Source of the DNA: Nitrospirota bacterium
GTDB taxonomy: Bacteria > Nitrospirota > Nitrospiria > Nitrospirales > Nitrospiraceae
Reading direction: 5' to 3'
NCBI GenBank assembly: GCA_016222925.1
Contig: JACRQB010000295.1
Span: 1 to 5,962, forward strand
DNA length: 5,962 nt
Below, in pieces: positions 1 through 4,914 of the stretch. A model generated the notes under the pieces. It searched no databases. It was not told the DNA's origin and saw only the letters and a list, made by a program, of their open reading frames with translations. The translations under genes and the position numbers were made by a program. The stretch's first letter is position 1. Each line of letters opens with the position of its first letter.

Positions 1-510
1 CTTTCAGGAGTTGAAAAGGTTGAAGGAACGGATCCAACCACGACCTTGCAAGGTCTGGTGCAAAGCAAGAACGGTTGGTTTACCAATCTCACGGCCACAC
101 GGGAGAGGTCGATTACCTCGCCGACCGTACTCGGTGGGATCGTGTTCTACCCCACCTATGTGCCGCAGGATGATCTCTGTATCTCGGCCGGTGACGGGTA
201 TCTCTACGGTCTGTTTTATCAAACTGGGAGTGCCATGAGCACCCCTGTCCTAGGGACCTCCGCATCGGGGAGCAGTACGATGGCGAATGCGAAGGTCGAT
301 ATCGGCCAGGGCACGGGAATGCTTTCGGTCATGGCTGTTCACATCGGTGCTCAAGGATGGGGCACTGGTGGTGCTGGGACTGGTGGAAGTGGGTGTCAGT
401 CAGGCATTACAGGAATGATGCAATCGAGTGCGGGATTGACCAACACGATTTGCACGAACCCTGGATCTGTCACTAGCCGGTTTATCGCTTGGATCAATCT
501 GCGCGAGTAA
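1..510 (+). CDS. PilY1-like type IV pilus tip/adhesin protein, C-terminal fragment (5' end outside the window)
   Basis: The frame is open from the left edge to TAA at 508-510, giving the last 169 residues of a longer protein. PilY1 family proteins sit at the tip of type IV pili, carry a C-terminal beta-propeller and control pilus extension/retraction, adhesion and surface sensing. The family's C-terminal pattern is visible: an NGWF...L...RER segment, then SPTVLGGIVFYPTYVP, a Cys in the DDLC turn, and a GDGYLYGL blade strand followed by a G-rich turn. The end SRFIAWINLRE matches the usual SxRxxWxxLR-type terminus. Before it lies a Gly/Ser/Thr-rich insert (about 120-135) with Cys residues in GSGCQSG and TICTNPG that could form a disulfide. 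The propeller's Ca-binding loop would be upstream and cannot be assessed. An ordinary secreted beta-propeller is the alternative, but the C-terminal signature favours PilY1. Confidence 0.82.
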   Translation, partial: LSGVEKVEGTDPTTTLQGLVQSKNGWFTNLTATRERSITSPTVLGGIVFYPTYVPQDDLCISAGDGYLYGLFYQTGSAMSTPVLGTSASGSSTMANAKVDIGQGTGMLSVMAVHIGAQGWGTGGAGTGGSGCQSGITGMMQSSAGLTNTICTNPGSVTSRFIAWINLRE

Positions 511-541
511 ACGAGTGCAAAATAGAGGGATACAAACATCC

Positions 542-600
542 TGTGACCCGTGCGGCTGTTCTTCTCAAGCATGTTTGAGAAGAACAGCCGTGCAGTCACA
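542..600 (+). terminator. Long near-perfect hairpin after the pilY1-like gene: candidate terminator or start-region control element
   Basis: Bases 553-568 pair perfectly with 575-590 (16 bp, six-base loop 569-574). Two wobble pairs and a G-C pair (550-552 with 591-593) extend it. After a small internal loop, 542-547 (TGTGAC) pairs with 595-600 (GTCACA). The hairpin begins 31 bases after the pilY1-like stop codon, a typical terminator position. No U-tract follows either arm, so a classic intrinsic terminator is not proven. The right arm includes the likely GTG start of the next gene, so it could instead hide that start or be a dispersed palindromic repeat. Confidence 0.55.
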
Positions 601-1555
601 TTCGTGGAAACGATCACGGAGAGGGATAGAGTCAGTCTGTGTTCTGTTAACGATCATTTCTCTGCCCCTCCCTGGCTGCACATCACGCTCCAGTGAACCT
701 CCAAAATCTAATCAGCCGCCGGTCATTCACTCCATTGTCTTGGGGCCAACCCCGTTCGATCGACAAACAGATCTCATCGCGCAGGTCAACACACATGATC
801 CGGACAATGACACCGTCCAAGTTCGGTATCACTGGTATCTGAACGATCAGGTCGTCGACGGTGAGAAAAGCCCAACTCTTTCGTCTTCTCTGCTCAAGCG
901 AGGGGACCGAGTTCATTTGGAAGCGGTGCCGTTTGATGGAAAGGTTGCCGGGGCTAGCCGAAAATCTGAACCCATTAGGGTGGATAATACTCCTCCGTCG
1001 ATTGCTCAGGTCGGCATTGGCTTGAAATCGGACGAACGAGGAGATCGTCTTCAAGCATTGGTGGACGCCTCGGATCATGATCAAGACATCCCACAGTTTC
1101 TGTATCGATGGACCAAGAACGGACGCGTCGTGAAAGAGGGTGAAGAAAATTTTCTCGAACTCACTGAGGTCAGACCGCAGGATCTCGTCGTGGTTGACGT
1201 CAGGCCGCGCGACCAGCACGCTGCCGGAAAGGTGTCACGCTCGGATCCCTACACGGTTGGGAATAACGCACCCCAAATCGTCTCATCTCCACCAACGTCC
1301 ATCGATCGCAATCGATATGAATATGCAGTGAAAGCTGTAGATTCAGATTCCGACTCGGTGAACTTCCAGCTCGATGTGGCCCCGCCCGGTATGGCTATCG
1401 ATAGAACGACGGGTCACATTGTGTGGGATATCGGACATGTGAAACCGGGAGTGCATCGGGTGAAGATTGTCGCGACGGATGAACAAGGAGGGTTTTCCTT
1501 TCAAGAGTTCGAGCTGACGGTCGCATCCACTGAAACGTCCAAACCAGAGTCTTAG
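590..1555 (+). CDS. Lipoprotein with three Ig/PKD/cadherin-like domains
   Basis: This is an exported lipoprotein of about 321 residues; its specific function is not recognised. The start is set at GTG 590 because it gives a compact lipoprotein signal: basic KRSRR, a hydrophobic stretch VCVLLTIISL, then lipobox LPGC with Cys30 as the lipidated residue. GTG 515 would push that Cys to residue 55 and run through the 542-600 hairpin; TTG 575 is also possible. No start has a good Shine-Dalgarno. Residues about 42-133 and 134-225 are two divergent copies of one beta-sandwich unit. They share YHWYLNDQVV / YRWTKNGRVV and the end patterns SEPIRVDNTPPSI / SDPYTVGNNAPQI. Residues about 226-317 form a third unit resembling putative-Ig/cadherin-like domains (AVDSDSDSV, PPGMAIDRTTGHIVWDI, VATDEQGG). 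Such units usually serve binding or scaffolding. Its place after a PilY1-like gene suggests, but does not show, a pilus or envelope link. Confidence 0.8.
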   Translation: MQSHSWKRSRRGIESVCVLLTIISLPLPGCTSRSSEPPKSNQPPVIHSIVLGPTPFDRQTDLIAQVNTHDPDNDTVQVRYHWYLNDQVVDGEKSPTLSSSLLKRGDRVHLEAVPFDGKVAGASRKSEPIRVDNTPPSIAQVGIGLKSDERGDRLQALVDASDHDQDIPQFLYRWTKNGRVVKEGEENFLELTEVRPQDLVVVDVRPRDQHAAGKVSRSDPYTVGNNAPQIVSSPPTSIDRNRYEYAVKAVDSDSDSVNFQLDVAPPGMAIDRTTGHIVWDIGHVKPGVHRVKIVATDEQGGFSFQEFELTVASTETSKPES

Positions 1556-1584
1556 CCTACGATGTGCTTCGGTATTTCCTGTGC

Positions 1585-1614
1585 TTGTCTCGACTTTTCT
1601 TAGTCTGTTACAAT
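1585..1614 (+). promoter_or_regulatory. Sigma-70-type promoter for the phoH-ybeY-ftsY operon
   Basis: A -35 box TTGTCT (1585-1590) and a -10 box TACAAT (1609-1614) are separated by 18 bases. Each hexamer is near consensus. Transcription would begin around 1621, leaving a leader of about 30 bases before the phoH start. The promoter lies just after the lipoprotein stop, which supports phoH as the first gene of a separate operon. Confidence 0.62.
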
Positions 1615-1626
1615 CCCGCCATCATA

Positions 1627-1634
1627 AAGGAGGG
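1627..1634 (+). promoter_or_regulatory. Strong Shine-Dalgarno at unusual distance from the phoH start
   Basis: AAGGAGGG is close to the full anti-SD complement, but it ends 16 bases before GTG 1651, longer than the usual 5-10. No ATG, GTG or TTG lies in frame between them. Either initiation tolerates the spacing, the intervening bases fold, or a non-canonical codon is used. Confidence 0.5.
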
Positions 1635-1650
1635 AGACCACCCCAGACTC

Positions 1651-2718
1651 GTGCGCAAACTCAAACTACGAGAAGGCACCAATACCGCTGTCTTGTTCGG
1701 TCACCATGACCGGCATCTCAAGCTGATCGAAGACGAGTTGGGTGTTCGACTCTCTGCCCGCGGGGAAGAACTCACGCTGGATGGTCTTCCTGAGTCTGTT
1801 CGTCAAGCAGAGCGCATCCTCGTTGAACTTGCCTCTCTGACCAACCAAGGGATATCACTCCAAACTGAAGATGTCACCCATGCGCTCAGCGCATTGCGCC
1901 GAACCCCCGAGGCGTCGCTCAAGGACGTGCTCGGCGAGTCGGCCATGATCGTGACGAACAAACGGTTTGTCGGTCCCAAGTCGCCCACGCAGAAGGTCTA
2001 CATCGAAGCAATCGAGCAGCACGATATTGTCATCGCCATCGGACCGGCTGGAACGGGAAAGACCTATCTCGCCATGGCCATGGCGATCAGCGCGTTGATG
2101 AATAAAGAGGTGAGCCGGATTATTCTTGCGCGGCCGGCTGTTGAGGCGGGGGAAAAACTCGGGTTCCTGCCCGGCGATATCTATGAGAAAGTGAATCCCT
2201 ATCTGCGGCCGCTCTATGACGCGCTGTTCGACATGATGGATATGGAGCGAGCGAACCGCTTGATCGAACGGGGAGATATTGAAATCGCCCCCCTGGCGTT
2301 TATGCGCGGGAGAACGCTCAATGATTCGTTTGTCATTCTAGACGAAGCACAAAATGCTACGGCAGAACAGATGAAGATGTTTCTCACTAGGCTGGGCTTC
2401 CATTCCAAAGTGGTCGTGACCGGCGACATCACGCAAGTTGATTTACCGAGCGATCGGGTGTCCGGCCTCATTCAGGTGAAGGAGATTCTCCACGATATTG
2501 AGGGAATTGGGTTCGTGTACTTCGACGAAAAGGATGTGGTCAGGCATCGTCTGGTTCAAGAAATTATCAAGGCCTATGATCGGCACCAGCCGGTACACGG
2601 CAGTGATGTTCGGCATGTTCGAGGGCAGGTCTCGTCGCAACAGCGTCCATCGTCCAATCCCCGTAAGTCGCCTGCGTCCGGCTCGTCGCCTGGCGATCTA
2701 CCCAGCAGTTCTCATTGA
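1651..2718 (+). CDS. phoH: PhoH family P-loop ATPase (PhoH-like protein)
   Basis: PhoH-like proteins are cytoplasmic P-loop ATPases related to helicase cores, linked to RNA metabolism and often encoded beside ybeY. The 355-residue product has a KH-like N-terminal region (about 1-65, with RHLKLIEDELGVRLSARGEE). The ATPase core carries Walker A GPAGTGKT (131-138), the RPAVEAGEKLGFLPGD signature, Walker B VILDEAQN (228-235) and the VVVTGDITQVDLP motif (254-266). The tail beyond about residue 325 is Ser/Pro/Gln-rich and probably disordered. GTG 1651 is chosen because VRKLKLREGTNT is the expected beginning of the family; the frame opens at GTG 1564, but that would add a hydrophobic, cysteine-bearing stretch overlapping the promoter. 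The gene ends in TGA at 2716-2718, overlapping the ybeY ATG by one base, so the two are translationally coupled. The whole core is intact, so activity is expected. Confidence 0.95.
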   Translation: MRKLKLREGTNTAVLFGHHDRHLKLIEDELGVRLSARGEELTLDGLPESVRQAERILVELASLTNQGISLQTEDVTHALSALRRTPEASLKDVLGESAMIVTNKRFVGPKSPTQKVYIEAIEQHDIVIAIGPAGTGKTYLAMAMAISALMNKEVSRIILARPAVEAGEKLGFLPGDIYEKVNPYLRPLYDALFDMMDMERANRLIERGDIEIAPLAFMRGRTLNDSFVILDEAQNATAEQMKMFLTRLGFHSKVVVTGDITQVDLPSDRVSGLIQVKEILHDIEGIGFVYFDEKDVVRHRLVQEIIKAYDRHQPVHGSDVRHVRGQVSSQQRPSSNPRKSPASGSSPGDLPSSSH

Positions 2719-3212
2719 TGGCAGTCTATCTTCGCGTGCGTCTCACGCGGTTCGCCGTCAGAGAAATCACACTGGCTCATGTAGCCGAACGTCTCTTATC
2801 GGCAGTTGGAGAGTCTCGGTCGGAATTGAGCCTGGAGTTGATTGGAGATAGACGTATGCGACGTCTGAACCGTGAGTATCGCAAGAAGGATCGACCAACT
2901 GATGTCCTGGCTTTTCCCATTCGTGAGGCTATGATGCCTCACGGTGTGCGTCCTGTCACTCATATGCTCGGGGATGTTGTGATTTCGTTACCGACTGCCG
3001 TTCGCCAAGCAAAGGAAGCCGGACGATCGATCGACGATGAGCTGACGATGTTGTTGGTCCATGGGGTGCTCCATCTCTGTGGATACGATCATGAACGTAA
3101 TCCACGAGAGGCGGCGCGAATGGCGCGTCGTGAGCGAGCGGTGCTTCAGCGGATTTCACCTGTGCCGAGCATGGTCACGTTTCGTACTACACGGCAAATA
3201 AGGAGTCGTTGA
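2718..3212 (+). CDS. ybeY: Endoribonuclease / rRNA maturation factor YbeY
   Basis: YbeY is a small zinc-dependent protein needed for 16S rRNA 3'-end maturation and ribosome quality control. The 164-residue product shows the diagnostic metal site HGVLHLCGYDHE, matching the HGxLHLxGYDH signature with its three zinc-binding histidines. Upstream are the equally typical LNREYRKKDRPTDVLAFP block and the LGDVVIS strand. ATG 2718 is chosen because it overlaps the phoH stop by one base in a TGATG arrangement; TTG 2715 just before is the alternative. No clear Shine-Dalgarno precedes it, so initiation probably depends on ribosomes finishing phoH. The last 20 or so residues (SMVTFRTTRQIRSR region) run past the usual family end and are basic and poorly conserved in character. 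The ftsY Shine-Dalgarno lies inside this 3' end. Confidence 0.95.
   Translation: MAVYLRVRLTRFAVREITLAHVAERLLSAVGESRSELSLELIGDRRMRRLNREYRKKDRPTDVLAFPIREAMMPHGVRPVTHMLGDVVISLPTAVRQAKEAGRSIDDELTMLLVHGVLHLCGYDHERNPREAARMARRERAVLQRISPVPSMVTFRTTRQIRSR
3200..3205 (+). promoter_or_regulatory. Shine-Dalgarno for ftsY that favours ATG 3215
   Basis: AAGGAG lies inside the last codons of ybeY. It is nine bases from ATG 3215 but only three from the in-frame TTG 3209, so ATG is the likely start. Confidence 0.6.
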
Positions 3213-3214
3213 CG

Positions 3215-4015
3215 ATGGGATGGTTTCAACGGCTGAGCGAAGGGCTCGGCAGAACACGCCATGTCGTGCAGCAGTCCCTGGATCGTTTCCTCGGACGTGC
3301 ACCGGACGAAGAACTCCTTGAAGAACTGGAGGCGGCGCTGCTCGCTGCCGATCTTGGAGCCAACGCCGTCGATCGTTTGATGCGGCAGGTCAGGGAAGAG
3401 ACGCGGGGTGTGGACGCACAAACTTCGGAAGGGATTCAGAATGTCTTAAGTCGGTCACTCTATAGCATTCTGAAAACCGTATCAGGCCCTACGATCGATC
3501 AGCTGGTCACCGAAGGCCCTAAACCGTTTGTTACCCTTGTCGTTGGAGTCAATGGCGTGGGGAAAACAACTACTATCGCCAAAATCGCTCAGCGGATGAT
3601 ACAGGCCGGGCGACGACCTCTCCTTGTGGCAGGAGATACCTTTCGTGCCGCTGCCATTGATCAACTTCAAGTTTGGGGGGATCGAGTCGGAGTGGAAGTG
3701 ATTCGCCAACGTCACGGTGCCGATCCGGCTGCTGTGGCTTTCGACGGTGTCGTTGCAGCCAAAGCCAGGATGGTGGACATGGTCCTTATCGATACGGCGG
3801 GTCGCTTGCACACCAAGTCCAATCTGATGGACGAGCTACGGAAAGTGAAACGGGTGATCGCTCAGGAGTTACCCGGTGCGCCACACGAGGTGCTGTTGGT
3901 CCTGGATGCCACGGTCGGACAGAACGCACTAGCTCAGGCCCGTCAATTTCACGAGGCCGTTGGGCTCACAGGACTTGCGCTGACGAAGCTCGATGGGACG
4001 ACGTCTCGCTCATAA
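3215..4015 (+). CDS. ftsY: Signal recognition particle receptor FtsY, lacking its C-terminal G5 segment
   Basis: FtsY is the membrane-associated SRP-type GTPase that pairs with Ffh to deliver ribosomes making membrane proteins to the translocon. The 266-residue product has a short amphipathic start (MGWFQRLSEGL), a helical N domain (to about 95) with LEELEAALLAADLGANA, and a G domain. G1 is GVNGVGKT (111-118), G2 is DTFRAAA (141-147), G3 is DTAGR (193-197) and G4 is TKLD (257-260). There is no long acidic A domain, as in many bacteria. The frame then reads GTTSRS and stops, where the family continues GTAKGG and about 40 more residues, including the G5 GxGE loop and the final helix. None of that segment is found downstream in any frame, so function is doubtful unless another copy exists or the sequence is faulty here. 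It follows ybeY by two bases and so shares its transcript. Confidence 0.88.
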   Translation: MGWFQRLSEGLGRTRHVVQQSLDRFLGRAPDEELLEELEAALLAADLGANAVDRLMRQVREETRGVDAQTSEGIQNVLSRSLYSILKTVSGPTIDQLVTEGPKPFVTLVVGVNGVGKTTTIAKIAQRMIQAGRRPLLVAGDTFRAAAIDQLQVWGDRVGVEVIRQRHGADPAAVAFDGVVAAKARMVDMVLIDTAGRLHTKSNLMDELRKVKRVIAQELPGAPHEVLLVLDATVGQNALAQARQFHEAVGLTGLALTKLDGTTSRS

Positions 4016-4070
4016 ACCACGCATTTTCTTCTCATTGTTCATAGCCTCGTGCTACTCTCTTTTCACGGGG

Positions 4071-4076
4071 TACAAT
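4071..4076 (+). promoter_or_regulatory. Possible -10 box upstream of the response-regulator gene
   Basis: TACAAT at 4071-4076 is identical to the -10 proposed for phoH, in the 88-base gap after ftsY. No good -35 hexamer lies 16-18 bases upstream (the stretch around 4048-4053 reads CGTGCT), so it is a weak call. A start near 4083 would give a very short leader. Confidence 0.35.
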
Positions 4077-4077
4077 A

Positions 4078-4094
4078 CCTCAGGTTGAGGAGGG
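4078..4094 (+). promoter_or_regulatory. Shine-Dalgarno partly inside a small hairpin before the response regulator
   Basis: CCTCA (4078-4082) pairs with TGAGG (4086-4090) around a three-base loop. The strong Shine-Dalgarno GAGGAGGG (4087-4094) overlaps the right arm and sits nine bases before ATG 4104. The SD itself is well supported. Any masking effect would apply only to transcripts arriving from upstream and is speculative. Confidence 0.5.
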
Positions 4095-4103
4095 TCTGCA
4101 GCG

Positions 4104-4889
4104 ATGATCAAAGTCTTAATCGTGGACGATGATCAGATGAATTGCGATCTATTGCAGAACGTGCTCACCCGGCACGGGTGTCACGTTATTTCAACAACCA
4201 GTGGGCGAGAAGGTCTTGGTCTATTCCGCACACACAATCCACGAGTTACCCTGCTAGATCTCCGTATGGCGGAGATGGACGGTCTGACTGTTTTAAAGGA
4301 AATCCGGGCCATCGACCCTCATGCTCCGGTGATTATCCTGGGTGGTGGAGCCACCGAAAGTCAGGAGAATCAAGCTCGAGCTCTCCGAGCCACGGATTTT
4401 ATTAGAAAAGGATTGTCGCTGGACGTCCTCGTCGAAGCCGTTACTCGACTCTCACAGTTACCTGTGCCGTCAGCGACCACGCAACTTCCTCTTGGCAACG
4501 GGAATGTCATCGAGCAGATCGATGAATCGGTCTTGGTCGTCGACGACGAGCCGCTCCTGTGCGATCTCTTGGTCCGGTTTCTCACTCTGCGCGGGTATCG
4601 GGCGTTTGGCGTCAAAGATGGCGACGAGGCTCTGCGAATAGTCGAAGAGATGCCTCCCGATGCGATCGTGCTCGACCTGATCATGCCTGGAATGCCGGGG
4701 ATTGAAGTACTTCGCGCCCTGCGTGACAGGAACTATTCAGGTGGTGTCATCATCATGACGGGAAGTCACAATGAGGAGTTGCTTGGAGAAGCGTGGAGTC
4801 TAGTGCCTCAGGAGATCCTTATCAAACCAGTCGATCTTGAACGCCTCTTAACCGCGATCCAGCTTGTACTCGTCTGCCGCGAGTGCTAA
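4104..4889 (+). CDS. Response regulator with two receiver domains and no output domain
   Basis: This is a cytoplasmic two-component signalling protein of 261 residues, built of two CheY-like receiver domains and nothing else. Receiver 1 (about 1-115) has acidic residues D8-D10, phospho-acceptor D52 in LLDLRMAEMDG and K102 in DFIRKG. The position normally held by the switch Thr/Ser is glycine (G80 in IILGGG). A Pro/Thr-rich linker (about 118-138) leads to receiver 2 (about 142-258), which is complete: D147-D148-E149, D191 in VLDLIMPGMPG, T219 in IIMTG, and K241-P242. With no DNA-binding, cyclase or HD domain, it probably acts by protein contact or as a phosphorelay step. No histidine kinase is encoded in the window, so its partner is unknown. 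ATG 4104 has a strong Shine-Dalgarno. Confidence 0.9.
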   Translation: MIKVLIVDDDQMNCDLLQNVLTRHGCHVISTTSGREGLGLFRTHNPRVTLLDLRMAEMDGLTVLKEIRAIDPHAPVIILGGGATESQENQARALRATDFIRKGLSLDVLVEAVTRLSQLPVPSATTQLPLGNGNVIEQIDESVLVVDDEPLLCDLLVRFLTLRGYRAFGVKDGDEALRIVEEMPPDAIVLDLIMPGMPGIEVLRALRDRNYSGGVIIMTGSHNEELLGEAWSLVPQEILIKPVDLERLLTAIQLVLVCREC

Positions 4890-4894
4890 AACGC

Positions 4895-4914
4895 TTCCTG
4901 ATGTCCATCAGGAA
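4895..4914 (+). promoter_or_regulatory. Small perfect hairpin spanning the peptidase start codon
   Basis: TTCCTGATG (4895-4903) is the exact reverse complement of CATCAGGAA (4906-4914); the innermost pair would open to give an 8-bp stem with a four-base loop. The ATG at 4901-4903 lies in the left arm. It could limit translation initiation of the peptidase or help end the response-regulator transcript, though no U-tract follows. Confidence 0.45.

Noticed and set aside
515..589. Upstream extension of the lipoprotein from GTG 515
   Set aside because: It would place the lipobox Cys at residue 55, add a Cys-rich stretch, and translate the whole left side of the 542-600 hairpin.
683..1219. 178-codon open frame on the minus strand inside the lipoprotein gene
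   Set aside because: It is antisense to a convincing lipoprotein with signal peptide and repeats, and its translation shows no recognisable domain.
1564..1650. Upstream extension of PhoH from GTG 1564
   Set aside because: It overlaps the proposed promoter and Shine-Dalgarno and adds a hydrophobic segment not expected for a cytoplasmic PhoH.
2498..2851. 117-codon plus-strand frame bridging phoH and ybeY
   Set aside because: It runs out of frame across two well-supported genes and has no family features.
3021..3040. GATCGATC-type palindromes in ybeY and similar ATCGATCG runs near 1302-1317
   Set aside because: They are short and coding, and they are built from common Ile/Asp/Arg codons; no spacing or copy pattern suggests a site.
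3673..4044. 123-codon plus-strand frame considered as a frameshifted FtsY C-terminus
   Set aside because: Its peptide past position 4000 contains nothing like AKGG, GVGE or the FtsY terminal helix; it is a shadow frame.
4016..4070. Possible terminator after ftsY
   Set aside because: Only a 4-bp CACG/CGTG pairing is visible, with no stable stem and no U-tract.
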